Of a DNA stretch of 64,000 bases, positions 10,950 to 22,013 are shown piece after piece. This DNA comes from Basidiobolus meristosporus CBS 931.73 (lineage: Eukaryota > Basidiobolomycota > Basidiobolomycetes > Basidiobolales > Basidiobolaceae). Below the pieces are notes generated by a model. That model had not been told where the DNA came from. It did not search any database and saw only the letters and a list, made by a program, of their open reading frames with translations. The stretch is taken from assembly GCA_002104905.1 (NCBI GenBank), contig MCFE01000234.1:1-64000 (forward strand), written 5' to 3'. The translations under genes were made by a program, and so were the position numbers. How positions within the stretch are numbered: the stretch's first letter is position 1; the number at the start of each line of letters is the position of its first letter.

Positions 10950-12744
10950 AGTTGTAGTCTTTTAGAAACAAGATGCATTTTCGGACAAATGTTTTATTTG
11001 AATAACCCTTGCATCAGTATGGCAACTGTCAGCCTATTGACTCCAGAGATGGTTGTTCTTCAAAAATCGACAGAAAAACATCAGCACAATACTACATGGG
11101 ATCCAACTTTTTTATTTTTCATTAGGTTTGTGAGCCATCTTCAATAATGGGTACAAAAGCATTTGTAATTAGAATATATGAAAAATACCAAATGAATGGC
11201 TTTAAGCGGAGCAAATTTCTAGCAAAAGCTTTTGACGCGTTAGACTTAAGTCTGGGTTTGAATTAAGCCTGGAACCTCATTAACTCCTCAATGGTTCTGA
11301 AGGCACTAAGAGACAAGTACCCCTATTCAACTGTCGATATGCTGGATGGCTTTGTACCATAGCCTGTTGGTATGCTAGAACCTATTGTATCATTACAGTA
11401 ATCAGTAGCACCGACTGGATCAGTTAACACAAAATATACAATGCTGTCTTAATGGGCACAATCTAATTAGAAATTACCACCAGAACTATTAACCCAATCC
11501 TAACGTACAGCCATATGCAGCATTTGTTGAAACATTTGTATCCTTACATTTAATCAATTCTACGAAATATGCAGATACTATATTTGAGCTCAATAAACCA
11601 ACAAATATTATTCAGATCCACTGGTCTTCCAAGTCACATCTGGCACTTTCAACAATCTTGAAACAAATACTATTTGTGCCACGAATGGTGGATCTCAACA
11701 ATGCCATCAGTGGCCCATAGTAAAAAGGTAGGAATACCAGCAAGAAATAGACAAACGTCCGGGTTTGCAATTCCTTTGAGGGCGTACGTCCAAAACCCAT
11801 AAACCAGAAATAAATAGAATATCCGACTTGGACCCTTCATGTGATGCCAACGTATCAGATACTGGTGTACCTACCGCCATTGCTGGATTCCAGCATCCGG
11901 ATCGAGTTGGCCCCATGGCCAAACTGGTACTGTCAAGTAGAATTGACAAACCTTGGAAGTGGTAGACGTTCATCATTTCGAAGGGAGTTTCACTCAGCCA
12001 TCACGGGGTAGAAGTAGCATGCATACGTTTACGACCAAATCCTGCAAACCCAACCATAGCGCTCCAATACGGATCACCGAATGTTGTGCTCCAAGTCGAG
12101 GAATTGAGCGTCAGTATATAGTAACACGCATATGTTGAGGGTGATGTTGAGCCGCATTGTTTACTATGTTTACATCGGATTGTCTTGTGTTTCGAGGGTG
12201 CGCACTCCCATTATTTGATGGTCATGATAGTTGGAGCAGAATGAGACCATGACCATGATGACCATGACTTGATCTCGAGAACAACAAATACTATACGTCA
12301 TCTTCCACCATTTACCAACCAAATCACTTGAGTTCCGTAGCATATAGTCTCTGGTACATCCAACCCCTGTAACCGCATGCAATTCCTCATATAATCAACA
12401 CAGATTCTTCCACAGATCCATCAGCAGATTACAAGTATGCGAACGGGAGCGGCTAGCGATACCAGCAGGTAATTAACTCTCTAAATTCCACATTCATTTC
12501 AAACCATCACGCACATGGCCATCCAGGAGATATCATTATATCAAGTGTAACAAGCAATCGGCGGATCTCACGCTGAACTCATGCTCAATTGTTGGGTACT
12601 GATGAAGATGTAAAGAACGAGAGATCAAATCAATGTTAAGAAAGGACCGACGCTCCTCCGGTCACGAGGGGTTTCGAGCATTGATACCACTGTGAGCAAA
12701 CAACGTTGTCAATAATGCCATCATCAGAATCCTCAGGGTACGTC
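10950..12744. other. Gene-poor spacer; weak coding-like segment on minus strand at 11612-11940
   Basis: CpG returns at about 11230, marking the edge of the gene island. On the minus strand 11940-11612 could be spliced. A GTAGGT donor after the codons for ESSNG, followed by an intron of about 52 bp, would join it in frame to a hydrophobic stretch (TRTFVYFLLVFLPFYYGPLM) ending at 11612. I do not recognise the product, and upstream exons could not be modelled. Nothing else in this stretch can be supported. Confidence 0.25.
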
Positions 12745-14017
12745 CTAGGCTGCCAACCTAAGGATTTCCACCACCTGAGACGTATCTTTGAGCGGGATTG
12801 GGTTGGTGATAGCCCATGGATCATCCAACGTTTTTTGCGCAATCTCTTCAAAGCGGTTCTCTGATACGCCAACCTCCTCGAGCGACCTGGGGAGACCTAG
12901 CTGACTGATAATCGCAGCCAATATCTCGCCAGCAGACCCGTCCTGTGACACCTGCTGCTCTTCAAGCACTTTGGTCACCTGAGGCATGGCGAGGAGGACA
13001 CTGCGCACTATTTTCTGTCGTTCCTGGTTCTTTTTCAGATTGTAACGCATCACAGCCGGAAGCATGATACAACTTGTATAGCCATGGGGGACGTTGCATG
13101 CTCCGCCGAGAACGTGACCAATGGCATGGGAGGCGCCCAGGTCAACCTCCTTCATCACGGATGCTCGGGTGGCTTCCAGCACTCCAAGCTGGCTTTGTAA
13201 TCTTGCTGCGATGTTTAGTCGATCACTTTTGGTTATCAGAAGAGACTCCACCAATTTTTTCAGCCCACTCGCCGCAAGTTCGTCGGACTCCGGGTTGGAG
13301 ACGAGAGAAGCGATTGTCTCGACGCAGTGATCCAATGCTCTTAGTCCAGTCGAAAGCCACAGCCAATCGGGTGTGTGCAAGGTGATCACCGGATCGAGAA
13401 TGACCAATTTGGGAATGCAGAGTGGGTGACGAAATAGTCTCTTCGCACCAATGCGCGAATCCGTCCCTCCTGACCCGGAGTTGTACTCTCCTCCCGAGAG
13501 CGAGGTTGGGATGCAGATCAGTGGGAGGCTTGGAGCTTCCATGGTGTCAATGGAGCCTTTTCCAAAGACCAGTTCGCCAAGTTGATCAAGGGTCTTTGTG
13601 TTGTTAGCTAGAGCCAACAGGACTATCTTGGATGCGTCGGTGATCGAGCCGCCGCCTAAGGAGACCAATAGATCCGCCCTTGCAAAATCGGTCACTGCAC
13701 TGAAGCCACATACATCGCTATGAACACACTTACTTGGTGTCTCGAAGCTCACTTGCCAAATCGAGGATCTCTTCCCAAGGAGTGTGCGGCCGGATCCCGA
13801 CATGCTTCCCAGCAAGCCTCTTGCCGAGCGCCTTCTCCAGCCTGGTAATCAGATCCGTATCACGGTTCAAGGTACCCGACACCACAAGAAAGACTCGCTG
13901 GGCGGATAATTGATCGCACTCTGAGATGACTGCGTCAATGTACGGCTTTCCCCATATCACGCGTTCTGCTCTGGTTGGAGACTGACGCGCTTCACCTGCA
14001 GACGTGTTGTTCGACAT
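12745..14017 (-). CDS. Iron-type alcohol dehydrogenase / maleylacetate reductase-like protein, 405 aa, 2 exons
   Basis: Exon 1 is 14017-13734 and exon 2 is 13678-12745, split by a 55-bp intron (GTAAGT donor, GCAAG acceptor). The splice joins ELRDTK to ADLLVSLGGG in the order usual for the family. Residues about 98-111 hold the nucleotide-binding GGGSITDASK. PTSLSGGEYNSGSGGTD and LVILDP follow, then RALDHCVE, then the C-terminal ligand region GASHAIGHVLGG and VPHGYTSCIMLP. These are the signatures of the PF00465 fold (NAD(P)-dependent, dehydroquinate synthase-like). The length is normal. The first metal-ligand position, Asp in FucO-type enzymes (D-x3-H), is Arg here, so metal use and substrate cannot be assigned. 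Fungal homologues are often annotated only as Fe-containing alcohol dehydrogenases. ATG 14015-14017 is chosen because upstream in-frame codons read as low-complexity leader. Confidence 0.85.
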
Positions 14018-14260
14018 TGTACTAATCCTGGGGCAAAACGGCCCTCTGCCTCGAAATATATCTGGAGTCTGGGTGATGGATGACGTTAGAGGGAGATGGC
14101 AACACGTCCGGGTTCGGCCTTGTGCCCATGGAGAATTGTCATTCAATTAGTCAGCATCGTGCATCATTGCATTTATTCCATTACGTGGAACTTGGGTGTC
14201 CAATAAGGTGGTAGGGGCGATGTTGGTGAGGCTTGTATAATATGAGTTGTTGGGTTTAAG

Positions 14261-14662
14261 CTAATTTACATTCGATTGAGTATGTACAGTCACGTGATGA
14301 GGAGGGGAGGCCGAGTATGGAGATGGGCTCGATGGGTTTGATGGGTACTGCCCATGATCATATTGTGCGCAAGCTTGCAGGCCAATCGTCTCGTTGTAGT
14401 GAGCCGTTGCTTCTTGATATGATGGAGGCGGAATGGGGATTGACGTCTCATCAACACATGATGGTGGGTTGACCTCGGGCAGGGTAGCGGGATGGGTGGT
14501 GGCGGGGGCAGCCTCCTGATTCTCTAAACAAGTTTATTTAATAAATCGTTCGTGGAAATGCACAGTTAGATGCATGAACTTACTTCGTCTCATTCCTATG
14601 CACACCTTGACGAAGGCACACACTGCAAGGATCACGGCCAACGCCAAGTATACCAATACCAT
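14261..14662 (-). CDS. Small single-pass membrane protein with PPxY motif, 113 aa, 2 exons
   Basis: Exon 1 (14662-14584) encodes MVLVYLALAVILAVCAFVKV followed by CIGMRR, a short N-terminal hydrophobic segment with a positive stop-transfer end. A GTAAGT donor at 14583 and a TTTAG acceptor at 14524 define a 60-bp intron. Exon 2 (14523-14261) encodes a Pro/Ser/Tyr-rich tail ending in TAG. The tail contains IPPPSYQEA, a PPxY motif of the type bound by WW domains of Nedd4/Rsp5 ubiquitin ligases. Known small fungal PPxY membrane proteins act as ligase adaptors; assigning that role here is inference. The gene is head to tail with the alcohol dehydrogenase gene, whose start codon lies 243 bp downstream of this stop. 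Neither exon is long enough to stand out alone. The intact frame across the splice, the intron size typical of the window and the coherent protein composition support it. Confidence 0.65.
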
Positions 14663-15290
14663 TGTGTGTACGGAGCAATTTACTGCCTAGTAGTCTTAAG
14701 GATGGGTTGAAGATGGAGGGTTGGGTTTGAGGGTCGTGAATAAAGCAATTTGGCTATTGGATTCGTTTATAAACTCTATTCGTGGGCCCTACACTTCTAA
14801 TATGGGAATCTCAGTCATGGAATTCGTTGGAACCACTTGGCAATAGGGCTGAGCGAATTGGAATAGGCGCATGGGTTTTGCGGAGATCTGACACTCGCTG
14901 ATCTTTGGACACAGTTGATTGGCGGCCAGAGGAATCCTGGCTGGAATGGGTATCGGCACTTGCACTGCATCAATCTGGGGAATCTATGGAACTCCCCGCC
15001 ATGCCTCCGCTATTCTCCAACAACCATTACTGTGGGCGTTGAGACTCATCTCCCTGAGCTGCTCTTATGCGGCAACAGGCAGCTAATGCGGAGGACGTGC
15101 CCATGTGATTCCGGAGTACTCGCATCTTTTCAACCGAACCGGATTTGCAGGGTGCTACAATTCGAATGGGGTGCCTGCTTACCACCAAATATAGTAATTG
15201 TTCTTGGCAGCGACTTGGGATTTCTCATCCCACTAGGCGATCCAACTGAGGGCAGAGGTTAGGCTATGGAGATCATCGAAATCACGAGTA
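14663..15290. other. Intergenic, presumed promoter region of the PPxY gene
   Basis: GC-moderate sequence upstream of ATG 14662. The 5' flank holds no clear TATA box. A plus-strand frame at 14915-15262 has no ATG start, no motif and unfavourable composition. I see no gene here. Confidence 0.4.
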
Positions 15291-15299
15291 TTTCCTAAA

Positions 15300-16900
15300 G
15301 GCCATCAACTCTGGTACCAATTTGCCTGATAGTCGCTACGACAATTAATAAAAAGGTAAACTCCCTTGGAAGCCCTAGCACCAAAGTTGTTTCTGCCAGT
15401 ATGTGTGCTTCACGCTATGGCGTTATCTTTGCCACCACTGGCAGTACGAGTTTTCGACTTTCGGCATCCCGACTTCCAGATCTACTGGGGAAACTGGCGG
15501 CACATACATTTGATAGACGTTGCAATCACTTTAGAGATTTGCAGAGGTTCATTCCGAGAGCCAAACAAACCGTTCAAAGTAAGGGAGCCGGTCGACATCT
15601 CAAGCTTTTCACATACCGCTGAAATCCACTAGGGCACCTCTGTCACCTATCCTGTTGAATATTGCGTTCTAGAAAAGGCGAGTGCCAAACAAAACTCCAG
15701 GTGGTTGAAGTGCATCACGGCTGTTCTCTCACCAGCAAGAGCTGTACAAATCTCAAAACAAACACTTGCTTTCCTGGGTTACCTTCACATGATATGTGAC
15801 TTCACCGGCCAATAGATTAACAGAATGCAGATACACATGCTTTTCCATCCGTGACGCACGGCCAACCGTTGGAAACGGTGTGCTCGTGCTTGAAGACGAT
15901 GCAACATCTGCAACGAGATTATTATTGTTTGTGCAGGGGATTTCCATTAATCTATTCATTTGGGAAAATACGAAGTCAACGTCACGTATGCGCTGAATAA
16001 TATGGAGAGCTTGCTTGGGATCAGATGATGCTCTTACGTACATCACCCTCGGTAAGTAGACCGGTTTCTTGACCTTCAAGTAGCAAGAATACCTGCCACA
16101 CATCTGATGCAAGCAACCGGTTTTACGGAGAAAACACTCCGGTGGATGCGAGCCATGACATAGAAATTACTTCAGCATCCGCTGTATCTCATCTGTGGGC
16201 CTGGACTTGCCACATCCTCGCAAGGTATCTCCAACCTGGGGGAGGAGAACCTTGCCCTCTTGGGATGGTCCTTGGTGATGCCGGCAATGGATGCAATCAC
16301 TGGTCCATTTTCAAGCCAACCGAGACCCATCATATAGCCTTTATCATAAATATCACCCAAAATAGAATTGTTCACCAACAATCGGATCTCAATTTTTCTT
16401 CACCAATTGTGCCATTCCCTCTGCTCCGATTAAACAAGTAAAGGCTAGTTACCAACCGGTGATCGACTGCCAAATGGGATCCAATGAATCAGGTTCCCGA
16501 CCATTTGCGAATGGGAAATTTCTCAAAGTTGGCAATCAGCCAATGCTCCTGACCAGTAGCCTAGCTTGTTGATTGCAGGGCTGTGCCAGGTAGGTACCAT
16601 GGTCCGCGTGGAGCAGCACTGGCAAACCCACCACGGCGGGATCCTTCCTCGAGGAGAATGATCGTCAAGCACGGGAGATGAAATCCATGACAACCGCACC
16701 ACTCACAAGAACCCACCTTGCCGTTGACTTTCATATGGGATGGAGCACCCAAGGATCCGACATCTGATAGGTGGGGGCTTCGCCTTACAAAATAGTAAAC
16801 AATGAATGTCACACAAGGCCGCGTTACACACGTGACCCAGTTTCGGCCTGATGCTCGATGGAACGAAGGGCACAGAAGGTTGTGTAGGGCGCAAAATGTT
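15300..16900 (-). pseudogene. Fragmented coding-like region, unknown protein
   Basis: Successive minus-strand pieces have coding-like codon choice but change frame and meet stops. In order they are: about 16700 (SCEWCGCHGFHLPCL), 16560-16500 (EHWLIANFEKFPIRKW), 16470-16390 (SHLAVDHRLVTSLYLFNRSR), 16390-16172 (MMGLGWLENGPVIASIAG, ITKDHPKRARFSS), 16100-15753 (LKVKKPVYLPRVMYVRASSD, LHSVNLLAGEVTYHVK) and 15620-15480 (TGSLTLNGLFGSRNEPLQIS). A GTAACC donor at about 15780 and an AACAG acceptor at about 15721 are present but lead to a stop. This is either a multi-exon gene I cannot resolve or, more likely given the repeated frame changes, a decaying one. I do not recognise the family. Confidence 0.3.
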
Positions 16901-17044
16901 TAATTCAAGGTTAGAAGGAACAGACCGTCCAGGTTTGAACCCGTTTATTGGTGGGATAATTTACATGGTCCATCTAAGGTTTAAGTAGATAGACGCGGTA
17001 TTTTACAATCTATGTTCAAGCGGAGAGACCCTCAAGAGCGCAGC

Positions 17045-17499
17045 CTATTGATGAGGGAGACTCTCCTTGCGCTGGGGGGCGTTCGACTCTTCGAGGAGAT
17101 TTTTATGCGCTGTTTCGTATTGATCGCGGGCTGCATCGAGGCCGAGAAGACGGAGGGCCTCGGCGAGGAGCGGACAATCAAATCCTCCATCAGGGAGACC
17201 CGGGTCCCGCTGTGGGAGAAGGTCTTCCTTCTCTTGGAGGAGGTCGAGGTGATTCGATGGTCTAGTGCGTAGCAACAGGAGAACGATTCGTCTTTGTTGA
17301 CCTCTTTGGAGACGGGGTAATGCGCCGAGTATTCGATGGAGAGAAACGAAAACAGTTGGATTTTTTTGCAAAGCAAGTCACCCAGCGGTTGGCCCAACTC
17401 AGCGCGGTGGCCTCGCTTCTTGCCTCCCAAGTCGTCTTGTTCGATCTCGCTGGCTGTGGTGGCAGTCAAATGATTTTCTAAGGGAAACGAAGAGGTCAT
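17045..17499 (-). CDS. Hypothetical protein, possible 124 aa, tentative 2-exon model
   Basis: Exon 2 (17301-17045) has strongly coding-like codon choice (C/G third positions) and a helical, leucine-rich product: RPSNHLDLLQEKEDLLPQRD, DCPLLAEALRLLGLDAARDQ, YETAHKNLLEES, then a stop. An upstream segment from ATG 17499 (TASEIEQDDLGGKKRGHRAE) can be joined in frame by an 80-bp intron (17302-17381). Its donor GTGACT and acceptor AAAGAG are weak, so the 5' structure is uncertain. I do not recognise the protein. Confidence 0.3.
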
Positions 17500-17813
17500 G
17501 ATGTTGTTGTTGCAAATCCCGTGTACTGAGCCACTTGCTTTTATACGGCCACCGCAAAACCCAGTCTGGCGCAAATGATTGCGGGCCCCTTGCTTTAGAA
17601 TCATCCATCCAGAGCTGGATCCATGGCCATTATCCCACCCCCATTGGTCATACTGCCCAGTGCGATCCTGTGTGAAGTGGTACCCACTCACCTCGAACAA
17701 AAATCCCCACCCCTCCCTTAGCCGTAGACCCTGAACCCTGACGACGCTCCAACTAAATCAGGAACAAATGACTGAGGACTTTGTTTATCGAACAGGGCGT
17801 TGTTGCAGTAGGG

Positions 17814-18291
17814 CTACGGATGCCCCAACATCGCTTTGTTGACAGGTAGATAAGCGTTCGAAACCTCCAAGCTGATCCCAGCCTGATCAGTGGGTGCGGA
17901 TTCGGAGAATTCCGTCGTGGCATATTTGGCAATGATGGATTTTTTAATCAACGCAACCTCGTTCAGCCATGATGATCGCAAGCTCTCATTCCCTGGCGGC
18001 AACCAGTTCACCACCGCTCTGGAGAAGCTTAAGTTACAAGTGCAGCCTTGGTTAGTGTGTCGGCGAGCTCCCCGGTAGGACGTCGGTGTGAATGTCGTCT
18101 GGATTACGGAGCCAGATACTTAGCGATGGCTCGTTCAATTGGCGAGTCTAGTCTGCTCGGGTAATCGTTTAGACACCCCCTCTGGCGTAATCGGTGGCGG
18201 TCCATATGGCAGCGCGGTGCACATTTTGGACCTTCATCGCAAAAGTGGGCACAAGGCGAGGGATTCGGGGTTGGCCAATCGGGGGCGCCAT
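17814..18291 (-). CDS. Hypothetical protein, possible 139 aa, tentative 2-exon model
   Basis: The 3' segment (18118-17814) is open and coding-like: RAVVNWLPPGNESLRSSWLN, EVALIKKSIIAKYATTEFSE, AGISLEVSNAYLPVNK, stop. A 58-bp intron (18119-18176, weak donor GTGTCT, acceptor CTAAG) joins it in frame to an upstream segment from ATG 18291 (PRLVPTFAMKVQNVHRAAIW). A further coding-like minus segment ending in a GTAAAT donor lies at 18751-18518 (MNYFGMPYDGHNGLVLAPLP) and may be another exon. No family recognised; the model is speculative. Confidence 0.2.
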
Positions 18292-18799
18292 CTAGAATTC
18301 CCTCTTAATGGTTGGTGTTGGTATAAGAATTAAGGCCACCTTAAAGTTTAGTGGGGATGGAGCCGGCTGATTGGTGTGCCCACGGGCTACGGAGCCACGC
18401 TTTCCATGCTCAACGTGACGATGTGGTGCAAGGGTGACATGTATGGTTGCCTGCTTTCTATATCCGTTCCCACTCTAACCAGCGTGCCAGTTGACTATTT
18501 ACACCGACTGATATCATTTACCGCGACAGGGTGATTGCTTTTCTGCGAAGTGTTGCACATCCCCGATGGGTGAGCGCTGACGACTCCCAGAGGCCGTTGA
18601 ACTTGTTTGCTCGTGGTAGTGGTGCGAGTACCAATCCGTTGTGACCATCATAGGGCATACCAAAGTAGTTCATTCGTGTACTGGGCCGGCATCTATCGGT
18701 CGCCATTGGGCATCCGCCCTCGCTACCAACCTCACGGAAACCAGGATCCATGGATCTTCTTGGAGCCCTTGGGCTTTATGCAGGTTGACTGACACTAAA

Positions 18800-20164
18800 C
18801 CCTTGAGAGGGTGGGTTCAGATGGCTCTTCCTCAAATAGTACGTCGTACAATTCTCCGACCTCAAATCACGGATGCCTCGTCAGGCCACAAGGTGATGGA
18901 GGGACGGTTGGTGCTGTGATGACTAGCTGTGTAATGGAATCTATCTGTGAGCTCCAGAGATGGCCAGACCCTGTTTGCGTGCATCTGACATGTGCTAGTA
19001 GAGTGCACATATGCCTTCGGTGTTGTTGCTGCATGTCGGATGCGAAGTCAAGGGGGATGGCTTATGTGAATCCGGTCTCGTACATGTAAGCCTATGTCCC
19101 AATCGCTAGTCGGGCATTCCATCGCGATCCTGGTAAGACCTCCAGGATGAAGAACGGTCAGATTGACCATCTCTTGCGTTTCCAGATTAGCGGTACTCCC
19201 TTTCGTAGGGTGCTAGGAACATGGATGCTTCCCTGACAAAGTATGGCCCAACTTGGCAGGGTCCAGATATGCTCATGCCCAATTCCGTTTTGCGCCTCAT
19301 CCGCAGTTGGCGGTTCCTTTCCGGGGTGTTATGGCCCATCGCTTTGGGTTTAATACCAACGAATTGCTGCTATGCCGTATCGGTATCTGCTGCCGTTGCC
19401 GTTGCCGTTGCCATCACCATCACCATAAACCCAACCATATCCAGAGCAACGGCTTATCAGGAATGACGGTCATTCGATTATGTCTAACCGGAGATCGCCT
19501 GTCCTGGCGATGTCCCTGTCACAGTCCTGGGGCTAGCCAGAAAGGCTACAACTCTAACTTCGCTTATTCACTTCTATACATGCTGGCCAGCTTCCACCCC
19601 ACCCCGTGGGAAAATTACGGGCAGATCTCACTTCCCTGACCAACCAACACATGCGCATGTTCATGTTGTGGGCGACAGCCGATGACAAATACTTGCCAGC
19701 AGATGGAACCCATCTCGCCGTCATCCCAACCCAGCTCTCATGAGTCGAGGTTGCTCCTCCTGACTGACACATTCCACTGGTGAGTGATGTGTAGACACCA
19801 ACTTTGGAACACTGATAAGATTGGCTGTATTTGGCAACTAATCCGATTTCGAGAATGATAGTAAAAAAAAGGAGTGAGTGATGCTAGCAGTAGAGATAGT
19901 AGACAGGGTGGGGCTGAGACAAAGACTGGACAGATAGGGGTGAATATACCGAAGAGAAATCCGTGGGAAGGGAAAGGTGGTGGTGGTGGTGGTGATGGTG
20001 GTAGTGGCTAGAAACATGGAACATAGACGCGAAAGACAAATGTGTAAAAATACTACAAGAGGGATTTCCTAAGCTACAGAATATATATGGGGCAACGAAT
20101 GGATCGATGAGGAGGGTGTAGGGTGTAGGGTGTATGTTGATATATGTATGAAGGTCGTCTGAAA
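18800..20164. other. Spacer and probable 3' UTR of the G-beta gene
   Basis: Open frames on both strands lack motifs. Simple repeats explain several of them: (CCGTTG)/(CCATCA) runs at about 19391-19430, a GGT run at about 19978-20006, and a GGGTGTA triplicate at about 20114-20133. The last 250 bp before 20165 are the likely minus-strand 3' UTR of the G-beta gene. Confidence 0.4.
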
Positions 20165-21407
20165 CTACGCCCAAATCTGCTCAAGGGAAACAGGTTAGTA
20201 TTCGTCGGGGTCAGTGAGCTCTACGCTAAGCTTTACCTTGAGCAGGCTGTCCCAGCTACCGGTGCACAATGCCATTCCATCCGCAGACACCCCGAGGCAA
20301 CTAACCCGGTTTTCATGGGCGGCCAACACGCCCACCCTGTCGCCTCTCATGGTGTCCCACACATTACAATTGAAGTCGTCGTACCCGGCGAACAGGAGTC
20401 TCCCGGACACCGAGAAGGCCACCGAGGTGATCCCACACAGAATGTTGTCGTGGGCATACTGATTCAACTCACGGTCCGCCCTCAGGTCGAATAATCTGCA
20501 CGTGGTGTCGTCCGAGCCGGTACCAAAGGCGTCGCCGTTCGGGAAGAACTGGACCGCGTTGATGTCGGATTCGTGTCCGGTGAAGGTTTGCACACATTTG
20601 CCGGTACGTATGTCCCATACTTTGGCGGTGGCGTCACAAGCGCCCGACACGAAGATGTTCTTATCCGGGGCTAGAGAAAGACTTGAACCAAACATGAGCC
20701 TCGAGAATCGAATCCCCCCCCGCTCACCGGCGGTTACCGTAACGCAAGAATCGCTTACCTCATAACATCCCCGGTATGGTCGGCGAAGTCCATTAACTTC
20801 ACGCCAGCATCGATATCCCATAGCATGCAGGTCATGTCCCCGGAACTGGTCAGTATCTGCCGATCGCTAAGGAAACGGCAGCAAGACAGGTAGCCCGTAT
20901 GTGCGCTGAGCTCTCTGGCCACCTTAACGGAGCCTTCCTTGGTCTTCAGGTTGTATATGGAGCAGATGTTATCTAGACCGCCACACGCGACAAAATTCCC
21001 CGACGGTGCGTATGCGCAGGTCATCACCCAGGAGGAGCGCAGGGGGATGGCGTGAACTTTGTTGGTAGTGTAGGCGTCCCAGACGATCAGCTTGCCGTCT
21101 TGCGAGGCGGAGACTAAGTGACGCTCGTCGTTGGCCCACTGCATGGCATAAATCTTAGCCAGGTGACCTTTCAGGGTGCGGCGAACCTTCATGACGATCC
21201 TAGGAAGGGGCTCCAGCTCGGCGGCAACATTTTTCACTGGGTTCAGGTGAGGGTGAGAGGTTAGGTTGGCTCTACATATGCCAGGTGGGGTAGTGGAGGT
21301 CACTTACGCGAGGTGTCGGCCAGATTGTCCTTTTTCTGCCTAATCTTCTCCTTCAGTTGATCCGCCTCTCTTCTCGCGATGGCTATTCTCTCTGCTATGT
21401 CGCTCAT
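20165..21407 (-). CDS. Heterotrimeric G-protein beta subunit, 344 aa, 4 exons
   Basis: Seven-bladed WD40 protein that pairs with G-gamma, binds G-alpha at the plasma membrane and relays receptor signals. Exons on the minus strand are 21407-21308, 21236-20759, 20681-20237 and 20176-20165; introns are 71, 77 and 60 bp. The N-terminal helix ([20 protein letters not shown]) is the G-gamma-binding coiled coil. WD-type blade ends are visible as [42 protein letters not shown] and the C-terminal KIWA. The splices restore [23 protein letters not shown] and SLLKIWA, all as expected for the family. The last intron carries TACTAAC before CAG, and the final exon is only 12 nt (IWA plus stop). Read unspliced, the protein would end in an unrelated tail. 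The length equals the family norm (about 340-350). The choice of first ATG is clear. Confidence 0.95.
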
Positions 21408-22013
21408 ACTGATAATACCAGGCTGGACTTTGAAAGGCTGAAGCGAAGGCTAAACAAGCAGGGGTGAATGGGCGGCGCTGGGCTTGGTTAGGAGTAGGTG
21501 GGGAGGGCGAGCCAAGGTGATCAATAAGTTAAGTAAGGGGGAATTTAGTGTGGAATGTCAACTCAGCCAGGAAGGTGCGTCAGCTTAAGGGGGAGGGGAG
21601 CGAGTCGACTTTGAGGTCAAAAGCGCAGATACACGTGAACGAAGGCGAGGGAAACGAGAAAGGTGGTGAGATATTGGGGAGGGACTGAAGAGAAACCAAC
21701 TAAGGGAAGCTCGACCGAACGAATGGCTCCAACAAGAGGGAAAAGATGAGGCTAGTCCGGGATGAAAAAATGGAAAGTTATTGGGGGATGCCACAAAAAA
21801 GGGTAACCAAATTGGAGCGGTTTGTTTGACATGTACAATGGATCTGGCCAATCTATTAGAATCCATTCCGAAATTCATGATCTATCGTTTCTAAAACTAC
21901 GCTGCGTTTAAGGGACATGGGGTTCGCTCGCAGTTTGAGCAATGCACAAATCTCAATGTAGGACAGCCCATGTGCCACCACCAATGGTGCGGGCTGAGAT
22001 GATCGCTGAGGGC
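21408..22013. other. Probable 5' region of the G-beta gene
   Basis: Divergent minus-strand frames here lack motifs and are pyrimidine-rich on the transcribed strand (CTTCCCCC-type runs), as in many fungal promoter and 5' UTR regions. No other feature is seen. Confidence 0.35.

Noticed and set aside
16921-16945. GGTTTGAACCC resembles a tRNA T-arm
   Set aside because: The flanking stem does not pair and no anticodon, D-arm or acceptor arm can be placed.
19221-19640. Overlapping plus-strand frames of 80-130 codons
   Set aside because: They are produced largely by CCGTTG/CCATCA simple repeats, one lacks an ATG, and neither has a motif.
21585-21878. 97-codon minus-strand frame upstream of G-beta
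   Set aside because: Pyrimidine-rich leader composition and a position just upstream of the G-beta start fit promoter or 5' UTR better than a gene.
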